NCBI GenBank assembly: GCA_035629175.1
Contig: DASPIL010000021.1
Coordinates: forward strand, 1 to 64,000
DNA length: 64,000 nucleotides
Source: Verrucomicrobiia bacterium
GTDB taxonomy: Bacteria > Verrucomicrobiota > Verrucomicrobiia > Limisphaerales > DASXHY01
Reading direction: 5' to 3'
Below the pieces are notes generated by a model, which was not told the origin of the DNA, ran no database searches, and saw nothing but the letters and a program-made list of their open reading frames with translations. The position numbers and the translations under genes are program-made. Within the stretch, counting starts at the first letter, position 1. Each line of letters opens with the position of its first letter. Shown piece by piece: positions 33,647-43,043 of the stretch.

Positions 33647-36600
33647 TTAACGCGCGAGGGTTACACTCATGAGGCCAATGACCACTTCGTTCGCGAGCGC
33701 GCGAACCGTCAGTGACTTCAATTCCTTCGCGGGATTCAGCGGAAGGTCGAGCACGGTTGCGGCGCCGCCCGCCACGGTGCGACCGCGTCCTTTGAATTCC
33801 ACAGGATCGGTAACACGCACCTGCCCGGTCTTCAACACCACTCGCGGAGGAATGGGTTCGTCACGGCGAAACGCAAAGTCATCAATGAAATAATCCTGGT
33901 CGATCAACCACCAGTTGTCCGGGTTTCGCAGCGGCAAGCGCTCCACTGAGCCGTCCGTGTAGGCCACCACCACTTCACCATTGTCGAACCGGCTTTGCAT
34001 CGGGCTCGACGAACCCGCCATCAACAGATACGCGTGCGATGCCTTCCCGCTGAGCCCAACCGCGGCTTCACTCGGATAGTTGTCCCACTGTGACGTGAAA
34101 AGCACATTGCGAGCGCCGTCCTGAGAAGGCGTTCGCAGGGGAACACCGTTCGGCAAACGGAGGACGCCTTCATTCGAACCCGCCAGGGCGCGCAAGCCGG
34201 AATCGTCGATATCGAACTGATCAGCGGGATGACACCAGCTGCCGATGCCTTGCTTGGGAACGGCGAGCGAACAGAACGGCGAGCGCGGCGAAAGGTATTC
34301 GTTCTTGAAGATTTGTGACACGCGGTCGTTGAAAACCGCGGCAAGATCCACCGCCTCGAAACGGGAATCCGCCGCAGCATCCAGTCGCCAGTTCACCACG
34401 CTGTTACTGACGGTCAGCGAATCAGAAATCTTCACTGAGACGAGATTCGCGCCGGGAACAAGGCGTTTCGCTGAAAGCACAATTTCATCGGATTCCGCGA
34501 ATGCGCCGACTGGCACCTGCAGTCGCACGGTTTCATCTCCGGCCTCGCACGAGACCGCGCGGCTCAGCGGGTCTGGTGTGTTGTTGCGCAGTCGAAACCG
34601 AAGTTCACCAGGACGTTGAACGACCGAACCCACAATCTCCCAAGCCGGCCGCACTTCGAATTCGAGCGGCTCGCGCCATCGCAGTTTCCCCTGCTCAACC
34701 AGTGCAAAGACGGTGCGATGTCCAATCGTGCCGGCGACTCTTCCAGAAACAGTCGAGCCTTCGAACCCTTCGTCGTGCAACGCGTCTTGAGGGTCAGAGA
34801 GGCTGATGACGCGCGGCCCATTTGCAGCGCGATATTCGGATTGCAACGCGGCGATCGCAGGTCCTTGCATGTGGCGGATACCTCCGCCGTTCCAGTCGAT
34901 CGTCACTGCGTGCGCGGAGCCCGCTTCGGTTTCAATTTCGATTGCTGGAGTGCCGATTGCGGTTTCAATTGGCTTCCAGGAAAGCTGTCTGCCATTGCAT
35001 GTGACAGTGGCCTGATCGCGCAAAGCGGGTGCGTGCAGTCGCAGTTTCACGGGCTTTGCGAAACGCGAATGAAAGACGTAGTGCTCGCGGGTCCCATCCC
35101 GCTCGAAACGAATCGTGAAATCGGGATGGTCCATACGGGCGAATTGCCAATCGCCAGGGAAACCTGGGCGCACACGAACCTCGCCCTGCAGCAGGTCTGG
35201 CTGCACGCCAAACAATCCTTCCACAAGCGCTCGAGAAAGACTGCCAACGCCATCAGCAAAGTCGCGTTGCGATTCGCGGCGGTATGCGTCGTAGAAGGTG
35301 CTCATTCCAACGTTCCCCGGGCAGAGGCCGAGGAACATGCTGTCGAGCAACGCGCCTTTGAAGAGCGGCATCGCGGCATCCCGCCTTCCTGCCTGCCAGT
35401 GTGCGAGCGCGGTGTGCTGGACTTCGGACAGCACCACGTTGTTCAGCGACCAACTGTAAGGCATCCACGTGGTGGTCGGTTGCGTATGCGCACCTTCGGG
35501 AACGCCGGGTCCCCGCACGGGAATCTTCGTGATCTCCTTTTGCGCAAACCGGCTCATCTGCCACGCCTCTTCAGCTGAAGGCACCGCGGAATCGATCGTG
35601 TGATAGAAAGTCCAAGCCGCAGCATTTGGGTGAACGAGTTGAAGCCCGAGCAAATCCTTCCACTCAGCAAACCAGCCGCGTTCCGGCAGCCAGAGTTCAC
35701 GCCGCATGGCCTGCCTGATGAGATCGGCTTCGCGATTGAAAGGCGCTGCATCTTTTCCAAGCCGTGCCGCAACACGCGCAGCCATGCGTTGATGAAAATA
35801 ATTATACGCTGAACCATGCGTCGAACCTCCGCCGTTGTAGGCAAGATCGTCGCTCGCCCAGATCGCCGCATAAGCTTCGTAAAGCGGGAGCCGATCTGAT
35901 CCAAACTCACGCCGGAACAACCGCCTTTCCCAGGCGAAATGGCGTTCAATCACAGGCCACATCCGCGCCGCGAATTCCAAATCACCCGTCCACAGCAGGT
36001 GGCGAAAGAACGCGTCCACAGCCACGAGGTTCATGTCGTAGTGGTTGCGCGTCATGTTGCCATTGCTGTGCAACGCCGCTTCGCTTCGGGACAAATTGGC
36101 CGATGCGTCGGCAGGAGGAATTATTTCAGGTATCGCGTTGGTATTCTGCTGCCGCGCGAACCCGTCGAAGTGGCGGCGCGTCCGTTCGTGCCAGCCCAAT
36201 GCGTCACCCGAGTACATGCCGCGCCAGCCCAGCAACCGATTGCGCCACGCAACAGCGCCATGCATGAAGGATTCCTGGCGCGCATCCCACACGCCGTCCG
36301 CCGCGATGTTCAACGCCGCCGCCGCCGCGTTGATGAAGGGATCGGGAGTTTCAACCCGCACGCGTTCTGCGATGCGTTTGCGATGCTCCTCGGCTTCAGC
36401 GAATAATCTCGCGAGCGAAGCTTCGTCAGTTTGTGCCACGTCACGCGGCGCCGAATTGGTTTCCACCTGGCGCAGGACGAAGTGAAAGGCAGCTTGCGAT
36501 TGAGCGTTTCGTCTGAGCACTGCCAATTGATTCTCGATGTTCGCTGCATTCGTATTCTGCAGGAGCGAAGACAGCGACGACCAATGGTTCGCATCGGCAA

Positions 36601-37384
36601 TGACGGCGCGCGAAAGAGGCAGCACGCCTGCAATGGCTCCCGGCCGCCCGTGCGTGATGAACACCCCGTTGCCAGGCGTGATCCTGTCATCACGACACTG
36701 TTCCGGGCGCAACTGAAAGAACTGGCTTATGGGAAGGTTTTCGCAGCCGATGTCCCCGCTTCGCCTGCCCCGCATTCCATTCACCCCGCCGAATGCGAGG
36801 ACCCATTCGGTTCCGTTTTGAATCGATGATCCCGGCTCAACGCGTCCAACCAACCCGCGCGCATCCTTCAGCGGCAGGACCGTTAACCGCGCAACGTGTT
36901 TCCCCGATGAGTCGGTGACATCGTAGATCAGGGATCCAGGCCGATACCGCGCGACGATATTGGAACTTTGGTCCAGCCAAGCTGCGGCGCCATTTGCGAT
37001 CCAGCCCAAACGCAAATTTCCCCCGCGGCCTGGAAGGTAAAGCGAAAATTCCGGGCGATCGCCGCCATCGATCCGGAACGGCGCGTTGGCGGCATACAAC
37101 GGGCGATTGAAATACTCTGTTCCGTTGGTGATCACGAAATCCGTTCCCTGCGGGGTGTAGCGCAGCGGACGATCGATCATGTTTTCGAGGATTGGCGTGA
37201 GTCCATGCGTCTCCTGCTCAGGTGGCCGCTCTGCGGCTGGCGTGGGACGGCAGACAACCAGCAGCGAAAGTATTCCATGCAGCAGTACCGTAAACCGGCC
37301 GGAGCTCCGTCTGCCGCACGCGCTTCGAACCCATGGGGCGCCGAGGCGTAAACCGCGCGTTCCAATAGGTGTATGCATAGGCAT
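33647..37384 (-). CDS. Large secreted DUF4450-like glycan-degrading protein
   Basis: A 1245-residue protein with an Arg-rich n-region and a hydrophobic signal segment (FTVLLHGILSLLVVCRPTPA). An N-terminal beta domain of about 320 residues precedes an alpha/alpha barrel (about 350-720; MYSGDALGWHERTRRHFDGF, NHYDMNLVAVDAFFRHLLWTGD, YEAYAAIWASDDLAYNGGGSTHGSAYNYF, TTTWMPYSWSLNNVVLSE), then beta domains with GFPGDWQFARMDHPDF and an NPCBM-like or jelly-roll end. This layout fits DUF4450 proteins, which occur in polysaccharide utilisation loci; the enzymatic activity is not certain. It heads the operon DUF4450, Gfo/Idh/MocA, GH43-like. A tRNA-Arg ends 21 bases upstream of the start codon, so its own promoter lies in or beyond the tRNA, or the start is further downstream. 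Confidence 0.72.
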   Translation of the reverse strand: MPMHTPIGTRGLRLGAPWVRSACGRRSSGRFTVLLHGILSLLVVCRPTPAAERPPEQETHGLTPILENMIDRPLRYTPQGTDFVITNGTEYFNRPLYAANAPFRIDGGDRPEFSLYLPGRGGNLRLGWIANGAAAWLDQSSNIVARYRPGSLIYDVTDSSGKHVARLTVLPLKDARGLVGRVEPGSSIQNGTEWVLAFGGVNGMRGRRSGDIGCENLPISQFFQLRPEQCRDDRITPGNGVFITHGRPGAIAGVLPLSRAVIADANHWSSLSSLLQNTNAANIENQLAVLRRNAQSQAAFHFVLRQVETNSAPRDVAQTDEASLARLFAEAEEHRKRIAERVRVETPDPFINAAAAALNIAADGVWDARQESFMHGAVAWRNRLLGWRGMYSGDALGWHERTRRHFDGFARQQNTNAIPEIIPPADASANLSRSEAALHSNGNMTRNHYDMNLVAVDAFFRHLLWTGDLEFAARMWPVIERHFAWERRLFRREFGSDRLPLYEAYAAIWASDDLAYNGGGSTHGSAYNYFHQRMAARVAARLGKDAAPFNREADLIRQAMRRELWLPERGWFAEWKDLLGLQLVHPNAAAWTFYHTIDSAVPSAEEAWQMSRFAQKEITKIPVRGPGVPEGAHTQPTTTWMPYSWSLNNVVLSEVQHTALAHWQAGRRDAAMPLFKGALLDSMFLGLCPGNVGMSTFYDAYRRESQRDFADGVGSLSRALVEGLFGVQPDLLQGEVRVRPGFPGDWQFARMDHPDFTIRFERDGTREHYVFHSRFAKPVKLRLHAPALRDQATVTCNGRQLSWKPIETAIGTPAIEIETEAGSAHAVTIDWNGGGIRHMQGPAIAALQSEYRAANGPRVISLSDPQDALHDEGFEGSTVSGRVAGTIGHRTVFALVEQGKLRWREPLEFEVRPAWEIVGSVVQRPGELRFRLRNNTPDPLSRAVSCEAGDETVRLQVPVGAFAESDEIVLSAKRLVPGANLVSVKISDSLTVSNSVVNWRLDAAADSRFEAVDLAAVFNDRVSQIFKNEYLSPRSPFCSLAVPKQGIGSWCHPADQFDIDDSGLRALAGSNEGVLRLPNGVPLRTPSQDGARNVLFTSQWDNYPSEAAVGLSGKASHAYLLMAGSSSPMQSRFDNGEVVVAYTDGSVERLPLRNPDNWWLIDQDYFIDDFAFRRDEPIPPRVVLKTGQVRVTDPVEFKGRGRTVAGGAATVLDLPLNPAKELKSLTVRALANEVVIGLMSVTLAR

Positions 37385-37404
37385 GTCTGATCCGGCAACG
37401 GCAG

Positions 37405-37480
37405 TGGTACCCCCACCCTGAATTGAACAGGGATCAACGGTTTAGGAAACCGCTGCTCTATCCATTTGAGCTATGGGGGC
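37405..37480 (-). tRNA. tRNA-Arg (anticodon CCU)
   Basis: A 76-base cloverleaf on the minus strand. The acceptor arms GCCCCCA and TGGGGGT pair with one G-U, the D stem is GCTC/GAGC, the anticodon stem GCGGT/ACCGT encloses loop TTCCTAA with anticodon CCT, and the T stem CCCTG/CAGGG encloses TTCAATT. The CCA end is encoded. It reads AGG codons. It lies just upstream of the DUF4450 gene. Confidence 0.96.
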
Positions 37481-37653
37481 GACCCAATATCGGAGGCTCA
37501 ATCGCGCCTCACGGTCCTGGATGAGTGTCGGAGAATACTATTCAACCGCTGCGGGATGCAGCAAGAGGTTTGGCCGGGATCCCGCCATGAGAATGGATGG
37601 TTCGCCGCGCCGCATCAAAAAGGCACAGAAGAATTAGATCTTCCAAGTTCGGG

Positions 37654-38073
37654 TCAGGCAGGGACAGCCGCTTCCGCCGCAGCCTGCTGTTCGAAAATCT
37701 GTCTCACTCTGGATACAAGGTGTGCGGGAGTGACTGGTTTCGCGACAAAGTCCGTCGCGCCGGCTTCGATCCCGGCACAACGAGGCAGTTGCCCGCTCAG
37801 GCCGCTGACCATGATGATCGGTATGCTTCGCGTGCCTTCGTGCTTCTTCAGCAGTTCGCATACAGCAAACCCATCCAGTTCAGGAAGAATGACATCCAAC
37901 ACAATCAGGTCGGGTTGAATGCTGCGCGCCTTGCGCACGGCTTCGAGGCCATCGACCGCAGTCGCCGTGGCGAATCCCTCCTCCTTGAAATGGATGCGCA
38001 GGAGTTCCAAGAGCTCCACCTGATCCTCCACCAGCAGGACCTTTTTCCGCCTGAATAGACTCGTTTGATTCAT
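37654..38073 (-). CDS. Single-domain response regulator (CheY-like)
   Basis: 139 residues from the Met at 38073. The frame runs back to 38751 but that part is antisense to the next gene and upstream of the receiver. The receiver is complete: KVLLVEDQVELLELL (acidic pair), PDLIVLDVILPELDG (phospho-acceptor Asp), IIMVSGLSG (Ser switch position) and FVAKPVTP (Lys). There is no output domain, only a short Ala/Glu tail (IFEQQAAAEAAVPA). It could be a relay or a CheY-like protein. No kinase gene is adjacent; the nearest is at 43964-45658. Confidence 0.9.
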   Translation of the reverse strand: MNQTSLFRRKKVLLVEDQVELLELLRIHFKEEGFATATAVDGLEAVRKARSIQPDLIVLDVILPELDGFAVCELLKKHEGTRSIPIIMVSGLSGQLPRCAGIEAGATDFVAKPVTPAHLVSRVRQIFEQQAAAEAAVPA

Positions 38074-38247
38074 GAGATGCCTCAATTTGGTCCGTTGGAC
38101 CGCGTTTCTGGAAAACCGGGGTTGGTAAAGCACATGCGGTGCCGGAGCCCCGGCGTAAAAACCGGGAAGTGAATAGGACACTGAGGGTGCCAGTCTGAAT
38201 ATCAAAATGGATCGCGCTGCAAAACCGGCGTATCTTCGAAAGAGCCA

Positions 38248-40563
38248 ATGAAAACAAAAATCCTTTGGAAATGGAGTTTCGGAATGGCCCTGGCCTTCCT
38301 CCCATTCCTGGGCTGCGGCCAGAAGACCCCACCTCCAAGCCCTGTGGTGGTTCAAAACACAGCTCCTCTGGCAGGCATCGCCGCAAACACTAATTCCACT
38401 GCGGTTGAATTGCCGGATGTGGACGAATCCGAGGCAGCGCCTGAAGGCGAGTCGCTCGAGAATGCGCCTGCCCAAATTGTCGCCCCTGCGGAAATTCCTG
38501 CCGAGAACCTTTCCCGAGCGGCCGCGGAGATCGTCAAGCTCGCGCAGGCAGGATTGGACGAAGCGGTGATGATGGCGTTCGTAACGAACTCGACAAACAC
38601 CTTTCGGCTCTCTTCTGACAATCTGGTTTACCTGAACGACATCGGCGTTCCAGGAACCGTGATCACCGCCATGATCCAGCGGGATCAGGCTGCAGGCATC
38701 AGCACCAGCGAGGCAGAAACTGTGATGCCCGCAGCAGCCCCCACGAATCAACCCACTTACGTCGCTGGTGCGCCGACTCCCTATTCGATGGAGGCCCCGG
38801 CAGCGACTGCTCCCGTTGATGTTCCTTCCGCTCCTGTTATCCAGGCGCCCGCAGAATCACAGGTGAATGTCGCTTACACCTACTTCTACGATTCGCTGGC
38901 GCCGTACGGATCATGGATCAATGTTCAAGGCTACGGGCTCTGCTGGCGGCCGACGGCAGTCGCAGCCGATCCCGGGTGGCAGCCTTACCTGCATCGGGGC
39001 CGCTGGTTGTATACGGACGCAGGATGGTATTGGGCTTCTGATTACACCTGGGGCTGGGCGCCATTTCATTACGGTCGATGGTTTCGGCACAGCAACTGGG
39101 GCTGGTGCTGGGCGCCTGATACGGTCTGGGGTCCTTCCTGGGTCAGCTGGCGGTACACGCCGGATTACTGCGGATGGGCTCCTTTGCCGCCCTCGGCTTA
39201 TTATCGTCCTGGTTACGGCTTCAGCTATTACGGCCGTTCGGTCGGGATCGGATTCGGGTTTGGCCTTTCTGCCAATTACTATTGTTTCGTTCCCACGCGC
39301 AATTTCCATGGCCGGCACATTCACCATCACCGTCTGCCTCACCATCGCGAACGGGAGCTTTATCGCCATACGCGGCCGCTTCAACGGTATGACCGCGACG
39401 AACGCAACCGCGTCGTGAATCGCGGAATTCCGGTTGAACATGTCCGCGCTGCTTCACGCAGTGACATTCGCCCCATTCCGATTCGGGAGACCGATCGTCC
39501 GACCCCTGCGCGGTTGGAACGGCAGCGAGACAACACGCCAAGGCTCGCGGTATACCGCCCTGAGATGCCCCAACCCGAGCGCAACGGCAGATTGGTCGGC
39601 GAAGGCATCCGCCCCGCTCCCATCAGGATCCAGCCTCGCACTGTCGACAACCCGCGAGGAGAAGGCGCTGTTCCGACACCCGCCCGCACCGGCAGAGAAG
39701 CAGGCCGGGGACCTGCGCGCGATGGCAACGGCAACGGTGCGGCAAACGCGGTTCCCAGAAATGCAGTCCGGACGCGGGACATTTCTCCGAGGGAGCGCCC
39801 GCAGGTTGCTGATACTCCGGCGCCTGCTGGAAGTGTTACAACGCCGGTGCGTGTCGCGCCGCAGGGCCGGGATGGACAAGTCTCGAATTTGCGCGGGAAC
39901 AATCGCCCTGAAAATCCAATCGCGGCGCCCCCCCCGCCCACTCAGGCAGTTCAGCCGTCGGTGACGCCGAACCAGCCCACCGAACGGACTGTTGTCCGCC
40001 CGCGAAACCCAGGTTGGGCCGCACGGACTGCCACTCCCCAGCCAGCGAGCCCATCGGCAACACCTGGCCCGACACCCACGCCAACGGTCCAGCCGCGCCC
40101 GCAAACGCAGGCTGAGCGCGGGGTGAGTCCACAGGCAAATCCGCTCCCTCGGATGAATCCGGGGGCCGCGAGCCCTCAACCGGGTCCCACACGCCAAGCC
40201 CCGATGGTCCGGCAGCTTCAATCAGCTCCCGCACCCGCCCCCGCACCGAACCCAGTTCACAATCAGGGTCCAGCAATTCGTCGATCCGTTTCACAGCCTG
40301 CTGTGACACCGCGCGCGTTTAATCCTGCGCCTGCACCAACGCCTGCGCCCAGGCAGGAGATCCGAACTGCACCGCGCGTAATGGAACAGCCCCGTGCCGT
40401 TTCGCCGCGCATGGAAGTTCCCGCACCTCGCGTTTCTCCGCCGCCACAGATGCAATTGGCCCCCCGCCAGGTTGTAACACCTCAGCCGCGCCCCTCCCCG
40501 CAACCGCGCCAAGCGCCTCAGACTCAGCCAGGTAACCGAGGTGAGGGGCGGCGCAACCGGTGA
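38248..40563 (+). CDS. DUF6600-type lipoprotein with aromatic repeats and Pro-rich tail
   Basis: A 771-residue lipoprotein (signal MKTKILWKWSFGMALAFLPFLGC). After a Pro/Ala-rich linker and a short helical stretch (about 80-160), residues about 210-350 hold a Trp/Tyr/Gly-rich domain: FYDSLAPYGSWINVQGYGLCWRP, WGWAPFHYGRW, WGWCWAPDTVWGPSWVSWR and CGWAPLPPSAYY. This is the DUF6600 signature. A His/Arg-rich loop follows (FHGRHIHHHRLPHHRER), then about 380 residues of disordered Pro/Ala/Arg/Gln sequence. It is probably a surface or outer-membrane-anchored structural protein. Function unknown. It is transcribed away from the response regulator. Confidence 0.78.
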   Translation: MKTKILWKWSFGMALAFLPFLGCGQKTPPPSPVVVQNTAPLAGIAANTNSTAVELPDVDESEAAPEGESLENAPAQIVAPAEIPAENLSRAAAEIVKLAQAGLDEAVMMAFVTNSTNTFRLSSDNLVYLNDIGVPGTVITAMIQRDQAAGISTSEAETVMPAAAPTNQPTYVAGAPTPYSMEAPAATAPVDVPSAPVIQAPAESQVNVAYTYFYDSLAPYGSWINVQGYGLCWRPTAVAADPGWQPYLHRGRWLYTDAGWYWASDYTWGWAPFHYGRWFRHSNWGWCWAPDTVWGPSWVSWRYTPDYCGWAPLPPSAYYRPGYGFSYYGRSVGIGFGFGLSANYYCFVPTRNFHGRHIHHHRLPHHRERELYRHTRPLQRYDRDERNRVVNRGIPVEHVRAASRSDIRPIPIRETDRPTPARLERQRDNTPRLAVYRPEMPQPERNGRLVGEGIRPAPIRIQPRTVDNPRGEGAVPTPARTGREAGRGPARDGNGNGAANAVPRNAVRTRDISPRERPQVADTPAPAGSVTTPVRVAPQGRDGQVSNLRGNNRPENPIAAPPPPTQAVQPSVTPNQPTERTVVRPRNPGWAARTATPQPASPSATPGPTPTPTVQPRPQTQAERGVSPQANPLPRMNPGAASPQPGPTRQAPMVRQLQSAPAPAPAPNPVHNQGPAIRRSVSQPAVTPRAFNPAPAPTPAPRQEIRTAPRVMEQPRAVSPRMEVPAPRVSPPPQMQLAPRQVVTPQPRPSPQPRQAPQTQPGNRGEGRRNR

Positions 40564-40581
40564 TCGGTGCTATGTTCCGGC

Positions 40582-40974
40582 ATGCAAATCACAAAGCAGC
40601 TGGCGCTATTCCTCGATAACCGTCCCGGAACCCTGGCCCGCATGGCCGACGCGTTGTCCGAAGCCCGCATTAATATCTACGCATTCGCCACCAGCGACAC
40701 CGTTGACCACACGGTGGTCCGGCTTGTCGTGGACGATTATCGAAAGGCCTTGGATCTATTCGAGGAGCATGGAACGCTTGTGATCGAAGATGATGTCCTC
40801 ATGGTGAATGGTGACAACAAACCGGGTTCGCTCGGGCGTATCGCACATAAGCTGGCCAAGGGAAAAGTGAATATCGAATACGCGTATTGTGCCACTCCCC
40901 CCGACGCCAAAAAGGGCCTCATGATTCTGCGGGTAAGCGATGTCAAGAAAGCCCTCAAAGTGTTGAACAGCTGA
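40582..40974 (+). CDS. Tandem ACT-domain protein
   Basis: 130 residues from the ATG at 40582; a GTG five codons earlier (40567) is an alternative. Two ACT modules are visible: QLALFLDNRPGTLARMADALSEARINI and VNGDNKPGSLGRIAHKLAKGKVNI, each with the (N/D)-(R/K)-P-G-(T/S)-L loop that binds amino acids. Stand-alone ACT pairs usually sense an amino acid or regulate a partner enzyme. It lies four bases after the DUF6600 stop region and ten bases before the GH13 gene. No amino-acid biosynthesis gene is adjacent, so its partner is unknown. Confidence 0.85.
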   Translation: MQITKQLALFLDNRPGTLARMADALSEARINIYAFATSDTVDHTVVRLVVDDYRKALDLFEEHGTLVIEDDVLMVNGDNKPGSLGRIAHKLAKGKVNIEYAYCATPPDAKKGLMILRVSDVKKALKVLNS

Positions 40975-40983
40975 CGCGCTGCC

Positions 40984-42483
40984 GTGCCGTTGCTTTACGA
41001 AATCAATACACGATGCTGGCTGCGAGACCTGTCCTCACGATGTGAAAGCGAAGTCACGCTCGGAAACGTTCCTGAATTTGAGTTTCAATTCTGGGCCAGC
41101 GCCGGCTTCACGCACATCTGGTTGATGGGGGTCTGGCCGTCAGGCCCGAAAAGCCGCCGATCCGCACAACTGCACATTGCCAACGCGATACGTGCAGGCG
41201 AGTTGCCGCCCGTGGATCCAGACGATGTCGTCGGTTCGCCCTATGCCGTCTCAGCGTATTCGGTATCACCTGACTTCGGGGCAGCCGGGGAGTTGAGCGC
41301 GTTTCGTCATCGACTCAACTCCCACGGAATCCGGCTGATCCTTGACTTCGTTCCCAATCATCTCGGGATCGATCACCCATGGATCGAGCAACGTCCACAG
41401 CTGTTCGTTGGAACCAGCTCGGAACGGCCGGGATTTTTCCGACCCGGCACGCCACAGGGCTCGCGATGGATCGCACACGGAAAGGATCCATTCTTTCCCG
41501 CGTGGTGCGATACCGCTCAACTGGACTATCGCAGCGACGAAACCCGCCAAACCATGATCTCGTTGTTGCATACAATTGCCGCGCAATGCGATGGCGTTCG
41601 TTGCGACATGGCAATGCTGCTGTTGAACGACGTCTTCAACGAAACCTGGGTGGCGTTCCAGATCGGCCAGGAGAACTCGGCAATGCACTCCGAGTTTTGG
41701 TCTGAAGCCATCGCAGCCATCAAAGAGGAGAATGCCCGGTTCGAATTCATTGCCGAAGCCTATTGGGGCCGCGAAGAGCAACTCCAGCAGCTGGGCTTTG
41801 ATTTCACCTACAACAAGGACCTCTACGATGCGCTGGTCGGAGGCAACTCCGCGGCAGCAGTCAAACTCGTTGCAGAGACGCCGCCTCAGATGCTCGAGCG
41901 CGGCGTTCATTTCCTCGAGAACCACGACGAGCGTCGAATCGCGGGAACCCTTCCTCTTGCGATGCATAAACTCGCCGCATTGCTGACTTTCAGCCTGCCG
42001 GGAATGCGGCTTGTTCACGAGGGACAACTATCGGGAGCGCGAATCCGTGTGCCTGTTCAACTCGGCCGGCGGCCTGAGGAGGCGCCTGATCCTGTGATAG
42101 GCGGGTTCTACGACGCATTGCTGGCTGCGATTCGCAGTGCGGGCGTTGGCATTGGAATTTTCTCGATCTTGCGTCCATCGACCAACCGTCTTGATGAACG
42201 TTCCTCAGATTGCGCAATGGCGCTGCTTTGGCAACGACCTGGCCGGCTTGCGTTGACTGTTCTCAACTTGGGTGACGAGCCAACCCGATTGCGCGTTGAT
42301 TTGCCCGAAGATGGATTGGCTGCTGAGGATCTCCTGAGATTGGAACCTAAGATCGCGTTTGAGTTGGCGGGAAAGCAGCTGGTGTTCGACCTTCCTGCAA
42401 AGAGCGGAACCCTTTTGGGATTGTGGCGCTCCTGCATTTCGGTTGTTCGCAATTCATCGCTGTTCCATACTGCGCCGCATTGA
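40984..42483 (+). CDS. GH13 alpha-amylase family enzyme
   Basis: A 499-residue TIM-barrel enzyme, GTG start, without a signal peptide and so cytoplasmic. The four conserved GH13 regions are present: DFVPNHLG (I), GVRCDMAM with the nucleophile Asp (II), FIAEAYW with the acid/base Glu (III) and FLENHDE with the third Asp (IV). The C-terminal part (about 390-480) looks like the usual beta-sandwich domain. It likely acts on alpha-glucans or maltooligosaccharides inside the cell; the subfamily is not clear. The stop codon overlaps the probable TTG start of ubiX. Confidence 0.9.
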   Translation: MPLLYEINTRCWLRDLSSRCESEVTLGNVPEFEFQFWASAGFTHIWLMGVWPSGPKSRRSAQLHIANAIRAGELPPVDPDDVVGSPYAVSAYSVSPDFGAAGELSAFRHRLNSHGIRLILDFVPNHLGIDHPWIEQRPQLFVGTSSERPGFFRPGTPQGSRWIAHGKDPFFPAWCDTAQLDYRSDETRQTMISLLHTIAAQCDGVRCDMAMLLLNDVFNETWVAFQIGQENSAMHSEFWSEAIAAIKEENARFEFIAEAYWGREEQLQQLGFDFTYNKDLYDALVGGNSAAAVKLVAETPPQMLERGVHFLENHDERRIAGTLPLAMHKLAALLTFSLPGMRLVHEGQLSGARIRVPVQLGRRPEEAPDPVIGGFYDALLAAIRSAGVGIGIFSILRPSTNRLDERSSDCAMALLWQRPGRLALTVLNLGDEPTRLRVDLPEDGLAAEDLLRLEPKIAFELAGKQLVFDLPAKSGTLLGLWRSCISVVRNSSLFHTAPH

Positions 42484-43037
42484 AACTGCTCGTCGCCATC
42501 ACTGGAGCCAGCGGCGCGCTCTACGCGCAACGGTTGCTCGATCACCTGGATCCCACGAAGCACGAGGTGCATGTGGTGTTGAGCAATTACGCGCAACAGG
42601 TGATTGCACAGGAGCTGCCGCAAGGGCTGAAACTGCCGGAGGGTGTGCGCTCGCATAACCTGAAGAGCATGAACGCGCCCTTCGCGAGCGGATCCAATCC
42701 GCCCGACGCCATGGTGGTCATTCCCTGCACCATGGGCACGATGGGCCGCATTGCACATGGCTACAGTGAAGATGTCCTGCTGCGGGCTGCTGATGTCGTG
42801 TTGAAGGAGAAGCGAAAACTGATTCTGGTGCCGCGCGAAACGCCGCTGAGCCTCGTCCATGTGAAGAACATGGAACTGCTTCTCCTGGCCGGCGCGATTA
42901 TTCTTCCGGCCAACCCGAGCTTCTATGCTGGGCCGAAATCGATTCAGGAAGTCGTCGATACCGTTGTCTCCCGGGTGCTCGACCACCTCGGAATTGCCAA
43001 TCAACTCGCGCCGCGTTGGGCGGAGGAAAACGAATAA
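42480..43037 (+). CDS. ubiX: UbiX-like flavin prenyltransferase
   Basis: 185 residues from TTG at 42480, which overlaps the amylase stop (TTGA) and puts the start just before the FMN-binding LKLLVAITGASGALYAQ. The ORF can extend to 42423. Other hallmarks are VVIPCTMGTMGRIAHGYSEDVLLRAADV and KLILVPRETPLSLVHVKNM. It makes prenylated FMN, the cofactor of UbiD-type decarboxylases. It is followed after 6 bases by a UbiA-like prenyltransferase gene, which suggests a quinone pathway. In organisms with the futalosine route these are the MqnM/MqnP partners; that is inference here, because no mqnA-D gene is in the window. Confidence 0.93.
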   Translation: MKLLVAITGASGALYAQRLLDHLDPTKHEVHVVLSNYAQQVIAQELPQGLKLPEGVRSHNLKSMNAPFASGSNPPDAMVVIPCTMGTMGRIAHGYSEDVLLRAADVVLKEKRKLILVPRETPLSLVHVKNMELLLLAGAIILPANPSFYAGPKSIQEVVDTVVSRVLDHLGIANQLAPRWAEENE

Positions 43038-43043
43038 CTGCCC

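Noticed and set aside
37405-37480. Genomic-island attachment site at tRNA-Arg
   Set aside because: No integrase gene and no copy of the tRNA 3' end was found by eye elsewhere in the window.
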